A program made the position numbers and the translations under genes. From Aaosphaeria pasadenensis (taxonomy: Eukaryota; Ascomycota; Dothideomycetes; Pleosporales), in the NCBI GenBank assembly GCA_022813625.1, contig JAKLMB010000005.1, forward strand, positions 434,001-498,000: DNA of 64,000 nucleotides, in the 5' to 3' direction. Positions 36,601-49,000 of the stretch are shown piece by piece (the stretch's first letter is position 1; every line of letters starts with the position of its first letter). Below the pieces are notes generated by a model. That model saw only the letters and a list, made by a program, of their open reading frames with translations, was not told the origin of the DNA and ran no database searches.

Positions 36601-36718
36601 ATGCTCGATGCGCTCACACACACTGCGATACGAGCGCGCAACGCGAACGCATGTGAACTTGAGGGAGAGCTGTGTGGGGCATACTTACTCGCTTGAAAAG
36701 GAGCTCGATGAGCGCCAT
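33667..36718 (-). CDS. CSC1/OSCA/TMEM63-type osmosensitive cation channel
   Basis: Seven exons on the minus strand: 36718-36689, 36560-36379, 36318-36126, 36072-35967, 35905-35168, 35113-34949 and 34883-33667, all in phase with GT..AG introns, giving 876 residues. The first exon codes only ten residues (MALIELLFKR). Order follows the family: N-terminal membrane helices (LIIAAIFVSLFLIF, then LMVIISLLGCVITWPILF), and a cytosolic RNA-recognition-like domain starting ISSRTILFTSVPKT. The seven-helix pore block runs from AATAFVTVTIIFFAIP through FGLSAFGGTLLNIGGFVTVVLLG. A hydrophilic tail follows. Plant and yeast members are hyperosmolarity- or stretch-gated, calcium-permeable channels. Membrane location in this species, plasma or internal, cannot be told from sequence. 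Family assignment is firm. Confidence 0.9.
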
Positions 36719-37539
36719 GGTGGGCAAAACACGCTCGCGATTCTCCTCCTGTAGTTATGGATATGTGTGTGTGATTGATTAATTAAGAAAAGAAAGGGTG
36801 AGGTACAAGTAAAGTACGACTACCCTGGGGTGGAGAAGTAGAAAGTTACAAAAGACGTGGAGACAAGAGAACCACCAACAAACAAGAGCAGCCTCAATCG
36901 GTCAAATAAGATTTCGGGCAAAAGAGAAAAACAAGGAGCTTTGGCTTTTCTGGATGGTTGCGTAGGCGTAGTAGGCATAGTACATAGGCGATGTAGGCGT
37001 TGGCGTAGGCGTAGAAACGGGAAGGGTGATGGATCATGGATGGTGGAATACAAGCAGAAATGGACAGGGAGTGGTGCATCAGATGCGTCATTGCTCATGC
37101 CATCTTCCACTTCGACTCGCTCATCTCCTCCCAAGTGCCCTCAAGTGCCCCCCCTTAAGGTCCTTAGTGGACCTGTAAACGCTACATTTGGCAAGGGTGA
37201 GAGATTGGGGAGTCAAGTTACTACTCTCTAACAGGCTTTTGGGGGCACATTGCCAAACTTCACTCTTCAGCTGGGTGCACTGTCCGCAACGCAAAACGAA
37301 CAGCAGCGCACTCTTCCTCTTCCCCATCCCATCTCCATTTGGTCAGTCTAGACCCTCAATTTTAGGTTTTGCTCTGCTATCCTCTTCGTCGCGTGCGTTG
37401 TCTGGCGGTGGCTGAGGGGTTGTAAACACCTGCATTAGAACAACCGCGACATATGTCTCGCCCTCAACTCACTCCACCTCATCGGTCTCCCCGCTTGTCT
37501 GTACGAGCAGTGTTATTCAAACAATAACATCATCATACC
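36719..37539. other. Upstream region of the CSC1-type gene
   Basis: It contains a degenerate repeat built on GTAGGC/TAGGCGTA at about 36961-37015, which would lie in the promoter or 5' leader of the minus-strand channel gene. Confidence 0.45.
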
Positions 37540-38460
37540 TTGACAATATTCATACCTACCTACATAGCCACTTGTAGGGCCAAGTTCTGGGTCGGACAGG
37601 ATGCCCTTCGGAGATTCATGCTCGGACAGATCGATTGTCCTGGTCGGTTCCCTCTCGGTTCCTTTTCCCTTTCCCTTCAGGGGGTGGATATGACAGGACA
37701 GGGCACGCTACCCACCTTTGGCCTATCAACTACGCTCCTTTGGCCTCATCCTGGCGGCAATCAATACTCCCAAGATCGTCTCCTCGATCTCTGTTCTGTC
37801 TCTCAATCCCCGAATGGAGAAGTTGGCGTCGTTGATCCTGCTGATGGCCATATCGTTTCGATGCGCGAACAAAATTCACTAACTACAATTCCGTCCAGCA
37901 TCGTGATCGTGCTAATCGACGACGACGTGTTGATAATTATTATTCCACTTTCTGCTCTCTGCGTGATACTCGATGCAATCTCTCTTGTGCGATATGCTGA
38001 GACGGTGTGTGCGACCGAAAAGGATCGCTGTGTTAATTATGCCGCTGAAACGTATCACAGCGCTTTGTTGTCTCTTGGGCTACGACATCATGTCTCCACC
38101 TCCCGCCTGGTCGACCAGGTATGTGCCTTGAACACCACACGCAACAACCACCTTGAGTGACGACTGCCCTCCATCGCCAAGCCGCCTTAATGGGTTTCGA
38201 GTGCATCTCCTCTTCTCCAGGTGTCGCATTCTCTTATTCAGTCGTCGCCGTTCAAAACAGCAGCCGAAGATGCACAGCCGCCGTCCCACCTCGTACCAGA
38301 AACACCCTACGCCACATTTCCAGGTGAACCAATCACAGCTTTGCTGGTTTCTCAAAGATTGGTTGAGCCACATTTTCAACATTGCAAAAGAACGCATCAA
38401 ACCATTGTTGACCATCCATCGGATGCGTACATGCTTGCCTCGGCTCGATGCATCTTTTGA
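37540..38460 (+). CDS. Possible two-exon gene, unrecognised
   Basis: An open frame at 37540-38118 ends at a canonical GTATGT donor. After 102 nt comes a strong pyrimidine-tract acceptor (CTCCTCTTCTCCAG), and the frame continues in phase at 38221-38460, giving 272 residues. The second part reads as plausible protein (PPSHLVPETPYATFPGEPIT). The first part has a hydrophobic stretch (IVIVLIDDDVLIIIIPL) and a less convincing start; ATG 37690 could be the true one. No domain is recognised. The in-phase splice between two open frames is the main support and could be chance. Confidence 0.35.
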
Positions 38461-38721
38461 TCAGATGAACAGTAATTAACAACACACACCTGTAGCCATC
38501 TGCACTGCAATGCCCTCGTTTCAGCTGGACATGGTCCCTCTGGACAAAATGCAGAGCCTCAATGGGTTGCGGTCTAGGCCTTTATCAAATCTTCAATATC
38601 GCTAAAAACACAGATACGCGAGATTGTAACAGAGGCTTAGACATCCTTTAATTCAACGCTACTGGTCAGCTACATCTAAAAGATCCAAAGAGGAGCATAT
38701 GGTAAAGTTTTCAACCTCAAC

Positions 38722-40096
38722 TTAATCCTTCTTGATCTCCGCCAGAATGTCGTCTTCGATGCTCTCCAACAGCGACGCCGCTTGAGGATTGTAGTCTAAC
38801 AATTTCTTCGCCCGCTCCGCCTTTGTTCTCGAGTTGGAAGCGAACAGGTACCGACCAAGCATAGGGTGCCGCTCAATCATCCCATCCAATTGTTCCAGAG
38901 AGACAGGAATCGGCTCTTCGTTCTCAATCACACCATGCCGCTTCAAAATCTCACCCGTAGTTCTGGCAACCTCCATGTGAGAGACCTCTTGTGAACCCGC
39001 GAAATAGTAGCCCTACGCAACGTCAGTAACCAGCAAAACCCAACGTCCTTTCGAAGTCGAAACGAGAACAAATCCCACTAACGAGTGGAAGTCATGAAAC
39101 CATCAACCACATGTGACCGACTTACCTCCTCATTCCATCCAGCGACCCCACCCCCCTCCTTAACGCCCTCCTCAACGAGCCTCAGATAAACGCTCATCAA
39201 GTCATTCACATGCACCCAACTCCTCCTATTCTCCCCCTCCCCAACATAGAACACCCTCCCCAACTTCTCCACCTCCCTCAAAAACATCGGCACAAACGCA
39301 CTCTTCGTCTTCCCTGGCCCCAATCCCCTCCCATATATATCCGGCGGACACATCACCGCGATCCTGATCTTCCCCTCTCCCTCCCCCTCCGTCCTCGCCG
39401 TCTCGTGCAGCAATTTCTCGGTAAGACGATGTAGCGCCATGTCAGGCAGCGAGCGGATCTCATCGAGGGACGAGATATCCGACCAAACTTTAGGGTTGGA
39501 AACACCGAGGTGAGTCGTAGAGAGGAAATCGGAGACGATGCCCGTGCCGGAGAGATGGATCAGGACGCCTGGTTTTTCTCGCGGTTGTCGTAGAAGCCCT
39601 GTGAGGAGGGCTTGGAGGGAGGGCAGGTGGTCTGAATTGCCGTTGTCTACGTATTCCATGCCGAGTTTGTTAGAAATTGCCAATCAATCATCCTTCCAAT
39701 ATGTACACCAATACACAGCCGTTCACCATAATCTCGCAACTCCTCCTCGTCACCACTAGGAAGTCCCCCCACCCCTACTCCATTCATCAAACAAGAAAAG
39801 CGTAACACATACGAACCACAACGTCCGCGCCCGCCGCCTCCTGAGCAAGAACGTCAGCATCATCATACGTCCCCCTCACGACCCTGACGCCCGGGTACTT
39901 CGACGAGAAATCCGAGGGCTCGGTGCGCAGCAGCGCAGTGATGGACCATTCCGGGTGTGCGGTCGCGAGCGTGTGCAGGACGGAGCCGCCGATGTAGCCT
40001 GTGCCGCCTGTTCTGGTTGTGAATGTCAGGTTGGGGGTGTCAAGGGGGTGTTGGGTTGGAGGGTGTGGTACAGTACATGAGGATTTTGGGGGACAT
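38722..40096 (-). CDS. NAD(P)-dependent epimerase/dehydratase-like protein (extended SDR)
   Basis: Four exons on the minus strand: 40096-40077, 40012-39813, 39646-39126 and 39012-38722, in phase, giving 343 residues. The spliced N-terminus reads MSPKIL then ITGGTGYIGG, the nucleotide-binding glycine motif (GxxGxxG) split by the first intron. Later landmarks are ALLR, a strand into VVRGTYDD, VLIHLSGTGIVSD, the PPDIYGRG segment usual after the catalytic helix, and a SWVHVNDL block. The canonical YxxxK pair is not obvious. It belongs to the fungal family close to NmrA-like and nucleoside-sugar epimerases, acting in the cytosol on an unknown substrate. The first exon is only 20 nt and is supported by the motif it completes. 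Confidence 0.8.
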
Positions 40097-40653
40097 TGGG
40101 GTGGTGGAGGGATGTTTGCGTAGGTGGAAGGCTGGGTTTGGGGTGGGTTAATTGATGTTTGGACTGATTGTAGAGTATTGCAATGGATGTATCTAGGTGA
40201 TATACATGTGTACGCTGGCAAGGCTACAGTCTTTTAAACACATATAATCGCATATGAAGTGTTGCATTGCTTGGTAATGCATTTCTTGCATATGCGGGTC
40301 TGTACTTGGACGCCTTGCGTGATGAAACCAGAGCGACGAAAAGTCAATGGAAGGTTCTGAATGTACTATGAGTGATAATCCATGAGCTCGTAGAGCCCAG
40401 CCCAATCACAATCCATGCGGTATCAAACGTCCTTGAAAGTCAGTCGTATATCTCGGTTTTGGATATCGGAAAATGCGAAGCATGACGCGGGGATGTCGCT
40501 AATCCCAACATGGCTAGCGCTCTGGACCCGTAGCTCCACTCGAACTTTTTTCTTGTCGGTCGCAGAATTTCGCGAATCGATGTGAGCGCCGTTTCGTTGG
40601 ATTTACACAACTCAACAAACCTTACACCGACACTTTCTTCTTCCACTGCAAAT

Positions 40654-42731
40654 ATGGCGTCCCACGATATCGAGAACAAGAAGCGCAAGCGCAAGCACAA
40701 ATCCAGCAGCAAGAAAGATGAGGAGTCCGTTGCTGTCGCTGCTCCCAGCAACGGCGCGGTTGAGAAGCCCAGGAAGCGGACAAAGAAGGTCGATGAGGCC
40801 GAGGTCGCAGATGTTGTCAGCGACGTCCAAGAGGCTGGGGAGGATGAGGAGGAGAACGAGGAGGAACTCAATGAGGAGTTGAAGAAGATTGCGGCCGAGG
40901 CGAATGTTGCTAAGGTCGCTGAAGAGAACAGCGCTGAAGATAACGAAGACGATGCTGGAGAGCCTCCGATTGATCTCCCTACGACCACATCGGTGCCTTC
41001 GATCAACGACCCCACGAAGTTCTCCGAGTTGAACTTGAACGAGAGGACCCTGAGCGCTATCAAGGAAATGGGCTTCACAGACATGACCGAGATTCAGAGG
41101 AAGGCCATTCCACCGCTATTAGCTGGCAAGGATGTTCTCGGAGCGGCAAAGACTGGTAGCGGGAAGACATTGGCTTTCTTGATCCCGGCTATTGAGTAAG
41201 TATTCGAGCGGAGTCTTTTAAGTGTGCGAAGTTAACGTTTGTAGGATGCTCTCAGCGATGCGATTCAAGCCGCGTAACGGTACCGGTGTTATCGTCGTTT
41301 CCCCCACCCGAGAACTCGCACTCCAGATCTTCGGTGTCGCCCGCGAGTTGATGGAGAACCATCAGTCTCAAACATTCGGTATCTGCATTGGAGGTGCAAA
41401 CCGCAGGGCCGAGGCGGAGAAGCTCGCAAAGGGTGTGAACCTGCTGATCGCAACCCCCGGACGTCTCCTCGATCATTTGCACAACACCGAGGGCTTTGTG
41501 TTCAAGAACTTGAAGGCTTTGATCATCGACGAGGCAGACAGGATCTTGGAGGTCGGATTCGAGGACGAAATGAGGAGCATCATCAAGATCCTTCCGTCGG
41601 AGGAACGCCAGACCATGCTTTTCAGCGCCACACAGACGACCAAGGTCACGGATCTTGCGCGCATCTCGTTGCGTCCCGGCCCGCTTTACATCAACGTCGA
41701 TCAGCAGAAGTCGCACAGTACCGTGGAGGGACTCGAGCAGGGCTACGTTCTCTGCGATTCGGACAGCCGATTCCGTTTGCTCTTCTCCTTCCTGCGGAGA
41801 CATCAGAAGAAGAAGGTCGTCTGCTTCCTTTCGAGTTGCGCCGCTGTGTCGTACTATTCCGAGCTGCTAAACTACATCGATCTACCCGTCCTCGCGCTGC
41901 ATGGAAAGATGAAGCAGCAAGCCCGAACATCAACTTTCTTCGAGTTCTGCAATGCGAAGAGTGGTATTTTGGTTTGCACTGACGTTGCTGCCCGAGGTAT
42001 GTCAATAGCAGAGGTTTTCTATTACATAATAAGGAGCATATATTGACTTTGGTATAGGACTCGACATCCCAGACGTCGACTGGGTGCTACAGTACGATCC
42101 TCCGGATGACCCGCGATCTTACCTCCACAGAGTGGGCCGAACCGCTCGTGGCGTGGACGGCAAGGGACGAAGTCTCATGTTCTTGTTGCCCAGCGAGGTC
42201 GGCTTCTTGAAGATGCTCAAGGAGGCGAGGGTCCCTCTCGTCGAATTTGAGCTTCCGGCCAACAAGATCCTGAAGTATGTAACCCATACTCTTGCTCCAG
42301 AACTCTTTACTAACAATCTCATAGTATCCAGAGCCAGTTGGAGAACCTCATCGCGAAGAACTACTACGTGAGTACCCTATCCTCAAATCTTAGATCGAAC
42401 ACAACTAACACCACCCGCCACAGTTGAACAAATCCGCCAAGGACGCCTACCGCTCCTACCTGCAAGCCTACGCATCGCACAGCCTGCGAACCATCTACGA
42501 CGTGCACAAGCTCGACCTCGTCAAGGTAGCCAAATCCTTCGGCTTCTCAACGTACGTATCTAGTCTCCCGCTACTCAAAACACCTGCCTGACTGACCCTT
42601 CTCCCAGACCACCAAGGATAGACATCAACCTCGGCGCCAGCCTCAGCAGGGACAAGAAGCCCGAGGGCCGGAGAGCATACGGAAGCCAGCCCTCGCAGGG
42701 CAGGCGGCCGATGAAACCGAACAGACGGTAG
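40654..42731 (+). CDS. HAS1: ATP-dependent DEAD-box RNA helicase HAS1
   Basis: Six exons: 40654-41195, 41245-41996, 42058-42274, 42325-42367, 42424-42551 and 42608-42731, in phase, giving 601 residues. The ATG at 40654 is preferred over one 72 nt earlier for its context and the basic N-terminus typical of HAS1. Helicase motifs run in order: GFTDMTEIQ (Q), AKTGSGKT (I), PTRELALQ (Ia), TPGR (Ib), DEAD (II), SAT (III), TDVAARGLD (V) and HRVGRTAR (VI). The C-terminal block with KSAKDAYRSYLQAYASHSL is characteristic of the HAS1 group. The protein is nucleolar and works in 40S and 60S ribosome assembly, releasing snoRNAs from pre-rRNA. The acidic, Lys-rich N-terminus fits nucleolar location. Confidence 0.95.
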
Positions 42732-45700
42732 ACTTAGCGAGCGAGATATCAGAGCATGTGTAGTCTGTCAGTCGGTTCGTCCAACAGCACGGGTTTTCGG
42801 CGTTTTATCATTTTTGAAGGGAGTTTCATACATTATTCATTTTCTCATGTATGGAGGACGGGAAACGTTGTCATCATCATTGACCATCGACCATCCATTG
42901 TCGTGCGTTGTAGTTCTACGGGAACATGCGAGTTATAGACAGACAGATGTTACGGGTGGGAGGGCATGTCTCGTTGCTTGACGGGAACTGGATTACAATG
43001 ATTTGAATAAGAATTTTGCAAAACCAATGGCAGGGGAGCGTACTCCGTACTGTGATTCCCGAACGTAGTCGTCGTTCGAATCCTGTCAAACGCATTGTTC
43101 AATTTGTCTGATATAGACATCCTCATCCACAACTCTACACCCAAACCTCACGGCTCCAAGTACCTCCAGTACCTCCCACACCATCACGCCCAAGCGAAGA
43201 CCCCAATGACCACCTACCTACTCGGCCACCACTTCCAATTCCATACATCGATGCAATGGCCCATAAACTTGATCCTCTCTCGCTCCCCATCAATGAAAAT
43301 TGGAACCCAACCACTCACGACCCAAACCTTCACGCAGGACAATCACACAACAACACCACCTCACGGCATCCCCACAGTTCGCTCACTATCGACGACAACG
43401 CACAACGTCCAGCCGTACGTATCTTTTACCATACCTTGATCTCGAGACCTCATTCGTCAGATGGGATGGCGCTAAGAGGGCGATGTTGGAAATTCGGATA
43501 AGGTGTGATTGGGTGGGAGTGGTGGGTTTGTTTGGGTTTGGAAGATACGGAGTAGATATGTCTTGTATTTTTTTTTATATTGATTTGTTGGATTGATATT
43601 TGGGATGCTATTACATGTCATTGTGTGGGAGGATTGGAAAAGATGTGATCTACATAGTAGGCAGGTAATGTTATGCGTAGATATGTATGCACATGTATGT
43701 ATGTACATGCGAGTGCGAGTACATACATAAAAGTGACCTGTCATAACTACCCTATGAATCCTTCTTTTCCATAGATAATATTGATTCACCTCACACACAC
43801 ACACACTCATTTCCCTTCCAATCCCTCCACCCCACACAAAAATGCGCACAAGGCTGAAAAATCTCTCGAGTAAATCACTAATTCAAGTCACACACATCCC
43901 CCGAATCCTCCAATTCCGCCTCCGTACCCGTCCCGTCCTCCCCTCGACGGGCGATGCGATGCGCTGGCACTCCACTCCCTCGACTCGCTCCCCCGCCGAG
44001 AAACTGGTAGGCCGGGCTAGTCCCGAAGGAGGTAACGACTAGGGCGCGGGCGGCGGGCGGGCCGGGTCCGGTGGTTGTCGAGCGAACCAGAAAACAGGAA
44101 ACCTAACTGGGCTGGTGTTAAACTACTATTGGATTTTTGGGGGGGTTTTGTTTTTGTTTGTTTGTATTTGTCGGTGCGTTGAATAGACTAAATATTTTTT
44201 TAATCTGGTGGGATGGATTGGTGGGGAGTTGAGTGTTAAACTACGGAGTAGAGTACGTGATGTGTGCGTATGGAGAGGTGGAAAGGATTGTCGGACTTTG
44301 GGGCACGGGAATGGGAATATGCAGGTGGTTGGTGGTTGGTGGTTGATGGTTGGTTGGTTGGTTGGGTGTCTGGTATATTGTGGTGGTTGGCGGGGAGGGA
44401 CTTGGACATGGAGGAGGAGGCGTTTGCCAGCCACACCCATTCTCTTGCATCTCCATCTCCCTCAGCCGCACCGTCACATCCCATTAGTTACAGGAATATC
44501 TCATTGTACCTACAGAACTGTAAGGGTAGAAGGACCAAGGCAAGCATACGACGAGTATCATATCACCATCCTTACACTCTGAAACAAACACCTCTGCATT
44601 CCTCATGCACGTATGTATCGTATCTCCTCCCTCGCTGCTGCTGCCCACGAGGTTCGTCTATGCAGCCCATGGTCGCACAGGACGCGCGTGGGAAGAACAC
44701 ACTCTCTCTGCGTGGTACTATGATAATTGGGAAGGCTGGTATGTGGGATAGGTAAGTCGTGAAGAAAAAAATAGAATTAGTCTCTTCTGCGCCCTATGAG
44801 AAGGCGCAGACGTAGGGTCTGTTTTCTCGTAGCGCCGCATACGCCTACCGATGTATTGCACACTCGTTGCGTTTGGGCATTGGATGGGTGGGATGGGGTG
44901 GTACGAACGTTGGAGCGCTAGGAGAGGGTGGTTTGTGATTTGTCTTGTACTTTTGGGGGTGGTTAAGGAGAGTCATACACACATACTCTGTATGATGTAG
45001 TTATTCCATAGAGTAGAAGGACGATATGAAGATGAAGATGAAGATGAAGACGAATATGGGAAATACCAGGTTTGGTTAAGCGGCGCCAGGTGGTTGACAG
45101 GGTTACCGTTAGTTAACTGTCCATGAGTCCATCCTCCACAGTCGAGGCTAACTACTCGTACCCTATGAGAGTGACGAGACGATCAAGGCTATGAGGCTAC
45201 TTGACCAGCCTGCTTCTTGAGCCCTGCGCCTGTGCTTGACTTGTCTACTCGTCGGTTGCTTGTGATTTGCTTGCTTTGCCTGCTTTGCTTTGCCTGCCTA
45301 CCCTACCTACTCGTACTTTCCGGACTGTCTACGAGGTCTACGAGGGTACCAGTCAGTCCTCCAGACTAACCGACCCGACTGCCTGCCTTGTCTTGACCTC
45401 ACCTCTTCCCTCTCTCACTACCCACCAACTCTCCCACCCACCATCACCACCTCAACCCTCCTCTCTCTCCTCCAGAGCTCACCTCGAGCCATTGTTATCT
45501 TCCTGCATTCGTTTCCTATTCGAGTGCGGTGCCACTTCGAGAGTGCGCTCCATCACTGTAAGTTTCTTAACCTTCCCTGCTTCGTTGTTGTCTCCTTCTC
45601 GTCACTCTCGCTCGCTCGCTCGCTTCGGGTTCCTGACTGCCACCTCAGCTCCGCCGCCTCTCCGTCAGGTCAGGCCAGACCGGCCAAAATCTTTTTCGAT

Positions 45701-46056
45701 ACCGGATCAGGGCTTCCAGAAAAGGTTTCTAGATACCAGACGATCGCATCTTTCCTTTACTGCGACGACGCGCTGAATCGATTGCCCGTCCAAATCAGAA
45801 CTTCCGTTTTCCAATCCCAGCCCGACCGGCTTCAACTCTGCCCTCTGCTCCGCTGTCCTTGCGCAAAGCACTGCGGTAGCGCAAACCGAAACAACCACCC
45901 TCCACCCTTCGTACCACCACCAGAGCTCCCCCATAGCCCGGTTCGATCGGACAATACATGCATTCTTCGCTACCATCTAGTCTCAAAATCATTCAGCAGC
46001 TGCACCTCATGTCTTCCTTCAACCAACCCGCCTTCTAGAATCTTTCGAGATTCACG
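42732..46056. other. 3.3-kb region without a supported gene
   Basis: It holds TACTCCGTA (43041-43049), TACGGAGTA (43546-43554 and 44242-44250), a GGTT/GGTTGG-rich stretch at about 44325-44375, a GAAGAT repeat at 45028-45051, and a long C/T-rich leader (about 45300-46050) before the large gene. One frame is open from 45290 to 46651, but it overlaps the real gene in another phase and has no family features. Confidence 0.45.
45028..45051 (+). repeat. GAAGAT hexamer repeat, about four copies
   Basis: Four near-perfect GAAGAT units in the distal upstream region of the 1727-residue gene. Confidence 0.8.
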
Positions 46057-49000
46057 ATGGGCTTTAACCTTCCACTACCTGCACCCACTGATCTTAGTTC
46101 TACCGATAACGAAACGCACCTCCGAGACGACCTCGCCACGGACGTCTCAGCACGCACCGATAAATCAACCTACAGTATTCCCGAAGACGGAACCCCCATC
46201 ACCATCAACACCGTTAGAAAGAGCGGCCTACACAAGAGATTCAGCCAGACCAGCTTGCTCATCGAGTATTTCGAAGGCGGCAAGGCCGAAGGCTCACACG
46301 TTAGCTCTCGCCCAAGCGTCCGAGTGCGCGTCACTCCATCCTCGCGCAGCAAAAGCCAGGCCTCCAACGACAACGTCCATTTCTCCCAGACGGCTCGACA
46401 CACCAGGAGGCCATCTTACTCACGCCGCATATCATTCGGCGCCAACTCCCGTGTCGCTCGACCGACCAGCGAGGCTTTCTATTCCGAGGACTCGAACGTC
46501 TCGTTTCTGCCACCTGCGCCACTCCAACTTGACCTGCTGGACGACAACGCCAGCGACATCTCCGACGGCAGCGCTCGTGGACGATACATCCCCCCAATGT
46601 CCGACATCTCATCCATGCCAGCTGATAGCATGCTGGAAGGAAACCCCGTAATCATGTCTCCCGGACGGCGCAGAAGCAGGAGTCTGGAGAGAGAAGAGGT
46701 CTTCAGCGAAATCGCACCCTCAGACACATTAAAGGCACCGACGCGCCAACGGAGCAGAAGCTTGAGCAAAGAGCGCATCACACAGCGTGTCATGGAGAAA
46801 TTGCAGCAAAAGCCCGTCGAGGCCGGCTCCAGCAAGACTTCGGCCACCAAATCCAGCCGAGAGGAACTCTCCGCGAGCAGGAAATCGAGGCACAGAAGCA
46901 AAACGCTCCGCGACGAAGAATTGAGCGGCATCAGTGGGACCGACTCCAGCCTGCTGTCTTCCAACGTCAATCGACGGTCCGGCGATATGTCCAACCGATC
47001 CGCATTGTCTGGCACCTCCTCCATTAATAACCCAAAGCTGCTCGCAACGGTCGAGGACGCCATCAAGCGCCTCATCCTACCAGAGCTCAATGCGCTCAAG
47101 GAAGAGCAGCGCACACAGAAGAATTACAACAAATTCGATTCAACGTCCTCGCCCAGCAAGTACGAGACCGTCGACCCAGCAAGCCCACGAGATACCTTGC
47201 GGCGACGAGTCTCCAAATCATCAAGTGCCCCGCACATGCACGGTAACAAACCGAAATTAGTACTCAATCGAGACGGGGACGACCCGGGCACTGTACTCTC
47301 TACAGGATCTAGCCGCCGGGAACGCCGATCGAGCAGAGGCTCTACGTCCGACCGCAGCTACGCAGAGTCCACGAGAGAAGGCGAGAGGGTCCGCCACAAA
47401 AAGAGCAGGGACAAGGACGGACAGTCGGCAAGGGACGCTGCCCTGATCGGCTTGGGCGCTGCTGGACTGACCGCTGCTGCTCTCCGCCACCACGATTCTC
47501 GTGAGTCCAAGATGGAGAAGAAGGAGCGAAGGCGCCGCCATAGCCATAGTCGCAGCAGTCGAAGCCGCACCGCGAGCATATCCGAGAGCCTCAATGAGGA
47601 TGAGCTCAGAGTCCCTCCACTGCCGATTCTCCAGAGCGAGCTGCAGGGTTCTGAGATGACCCGGGATTCGATCCTGTCTGCTGCCACAGAAACTCGCGAG
47701 CGCCCTAGCTCCAGTTCCTCCAGGGACACAGGCATGGAGACGCCTCTCCGAGACGTTCGTCGGGGATACGCCTCTCCTTCGCCTCGCACTCCCAACAGGA
47801 CGCCAATCTCCCTCTCTCGAGGTCTCGGAATGTCCCACAGCAACAAATCTCATGGAGACGTCGCTGGTCATACCCCCAAGAGCGACCGCAGCCACTCATC
47901 GCGCACGAAGGATCCGTCTTCCGCCGGTCTCTCTGCTGCGGCAGCCGCCAAAGCTCGCGCGTTAGAGAGTACTCAGCCTCAGGTTTCTCAATATGAGATT
48001 GCGGATCAATCACCAACACGTGCTCTCAGTCCCATCCAGAGTGAGGCTAGCTACAGAGAGGAGATGACGACCGGCTCGCCACGTCTCCGCTCCATACATA
48101 GTGCTAATTCGACTTCATCCATTGGTCGTAACATTCGCCACGAAGCCTCCAATGCTTCCATAGCATCGTTCGAATCGACACCAAGCACAAAGGTGGCTCG
48201 TACACGGAAGCGCCCACAGGGTGTGAACCTAGAGCGTGGAAGTCAGATCCTTGGTTCTCCAAAAACGCCCGGAGATGCAGATGAGTTTTTCGAGCAGGGT
48301 CACGAGCAGAATGATGCCCTAAGGAGAGAGATTGATAACAGCTCACAGGGTTCACCTGCGATCGGTTATAAGCACATGTCGAACTACACGGACGACAGCG
48401 CGGAAGGTCAACACCTCGATAGCCGGGATGACAAAGAAGTAATCCTCACACAGGAGATCCGCAAGGTTGGCTCCAACCCAGAATACGTCCACACGCCACT
48501 CGCGGTGGAGTCAGCTGTTGCGTCCCTCCTAGGGCCATCTAGCATCAGCGTCCGGTCCTCGATGGCCAGCCCTATCAAGAAGAGCGGACTGTCGAATGTC
48601 ACCGCTGCTTATGAGGATCCTTATGAAGAGCACATCGCCAGAGAGCAGGAGCTCGCCAGAGAGCAGGAGCAATCCAGCAAAGAGCGGTGGGCGGCAATCC
48701 GCGAGCAGGGTCAAGTGCTGGCGGCGAACAACGCTGCCGCCAACTCTCCCCGACAGAGTCTTGCACGATCTAGCTACGAAGCACCTAAGATGGGCGCAAG
48801 CGCCTTCCCAACGCAGGACGAGATGATGCCAGAGATCGGCTTCGGCGTCGATGACGAGTCCGACATCGTGACCAATCCGTCGATCGTCAAGGGACCCGTT
48901 GGGCCGGGCACATACCAGGGCCGCAGCCAGGAGTCGTTCGATCAACTCGACCGCGAAGCAACTCCTTCCAAGCACTCATACGGTAAGGCGGCTGCATTGG

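Noticed and set aside
43060..43095. TTCGAATCC resembling a tRNA B box
   Set aside because: No matching T-stem, acceptor stem or A box can be built around it.
45290..46651. 453-codon open frame on the plus strand
   Set aside because: It runs through the C/T-rich leader and into the real gene in another phase. Its protein is Ser/Pro/Arg-rich with no domain and it conflicts with the long coding frame from 46057.
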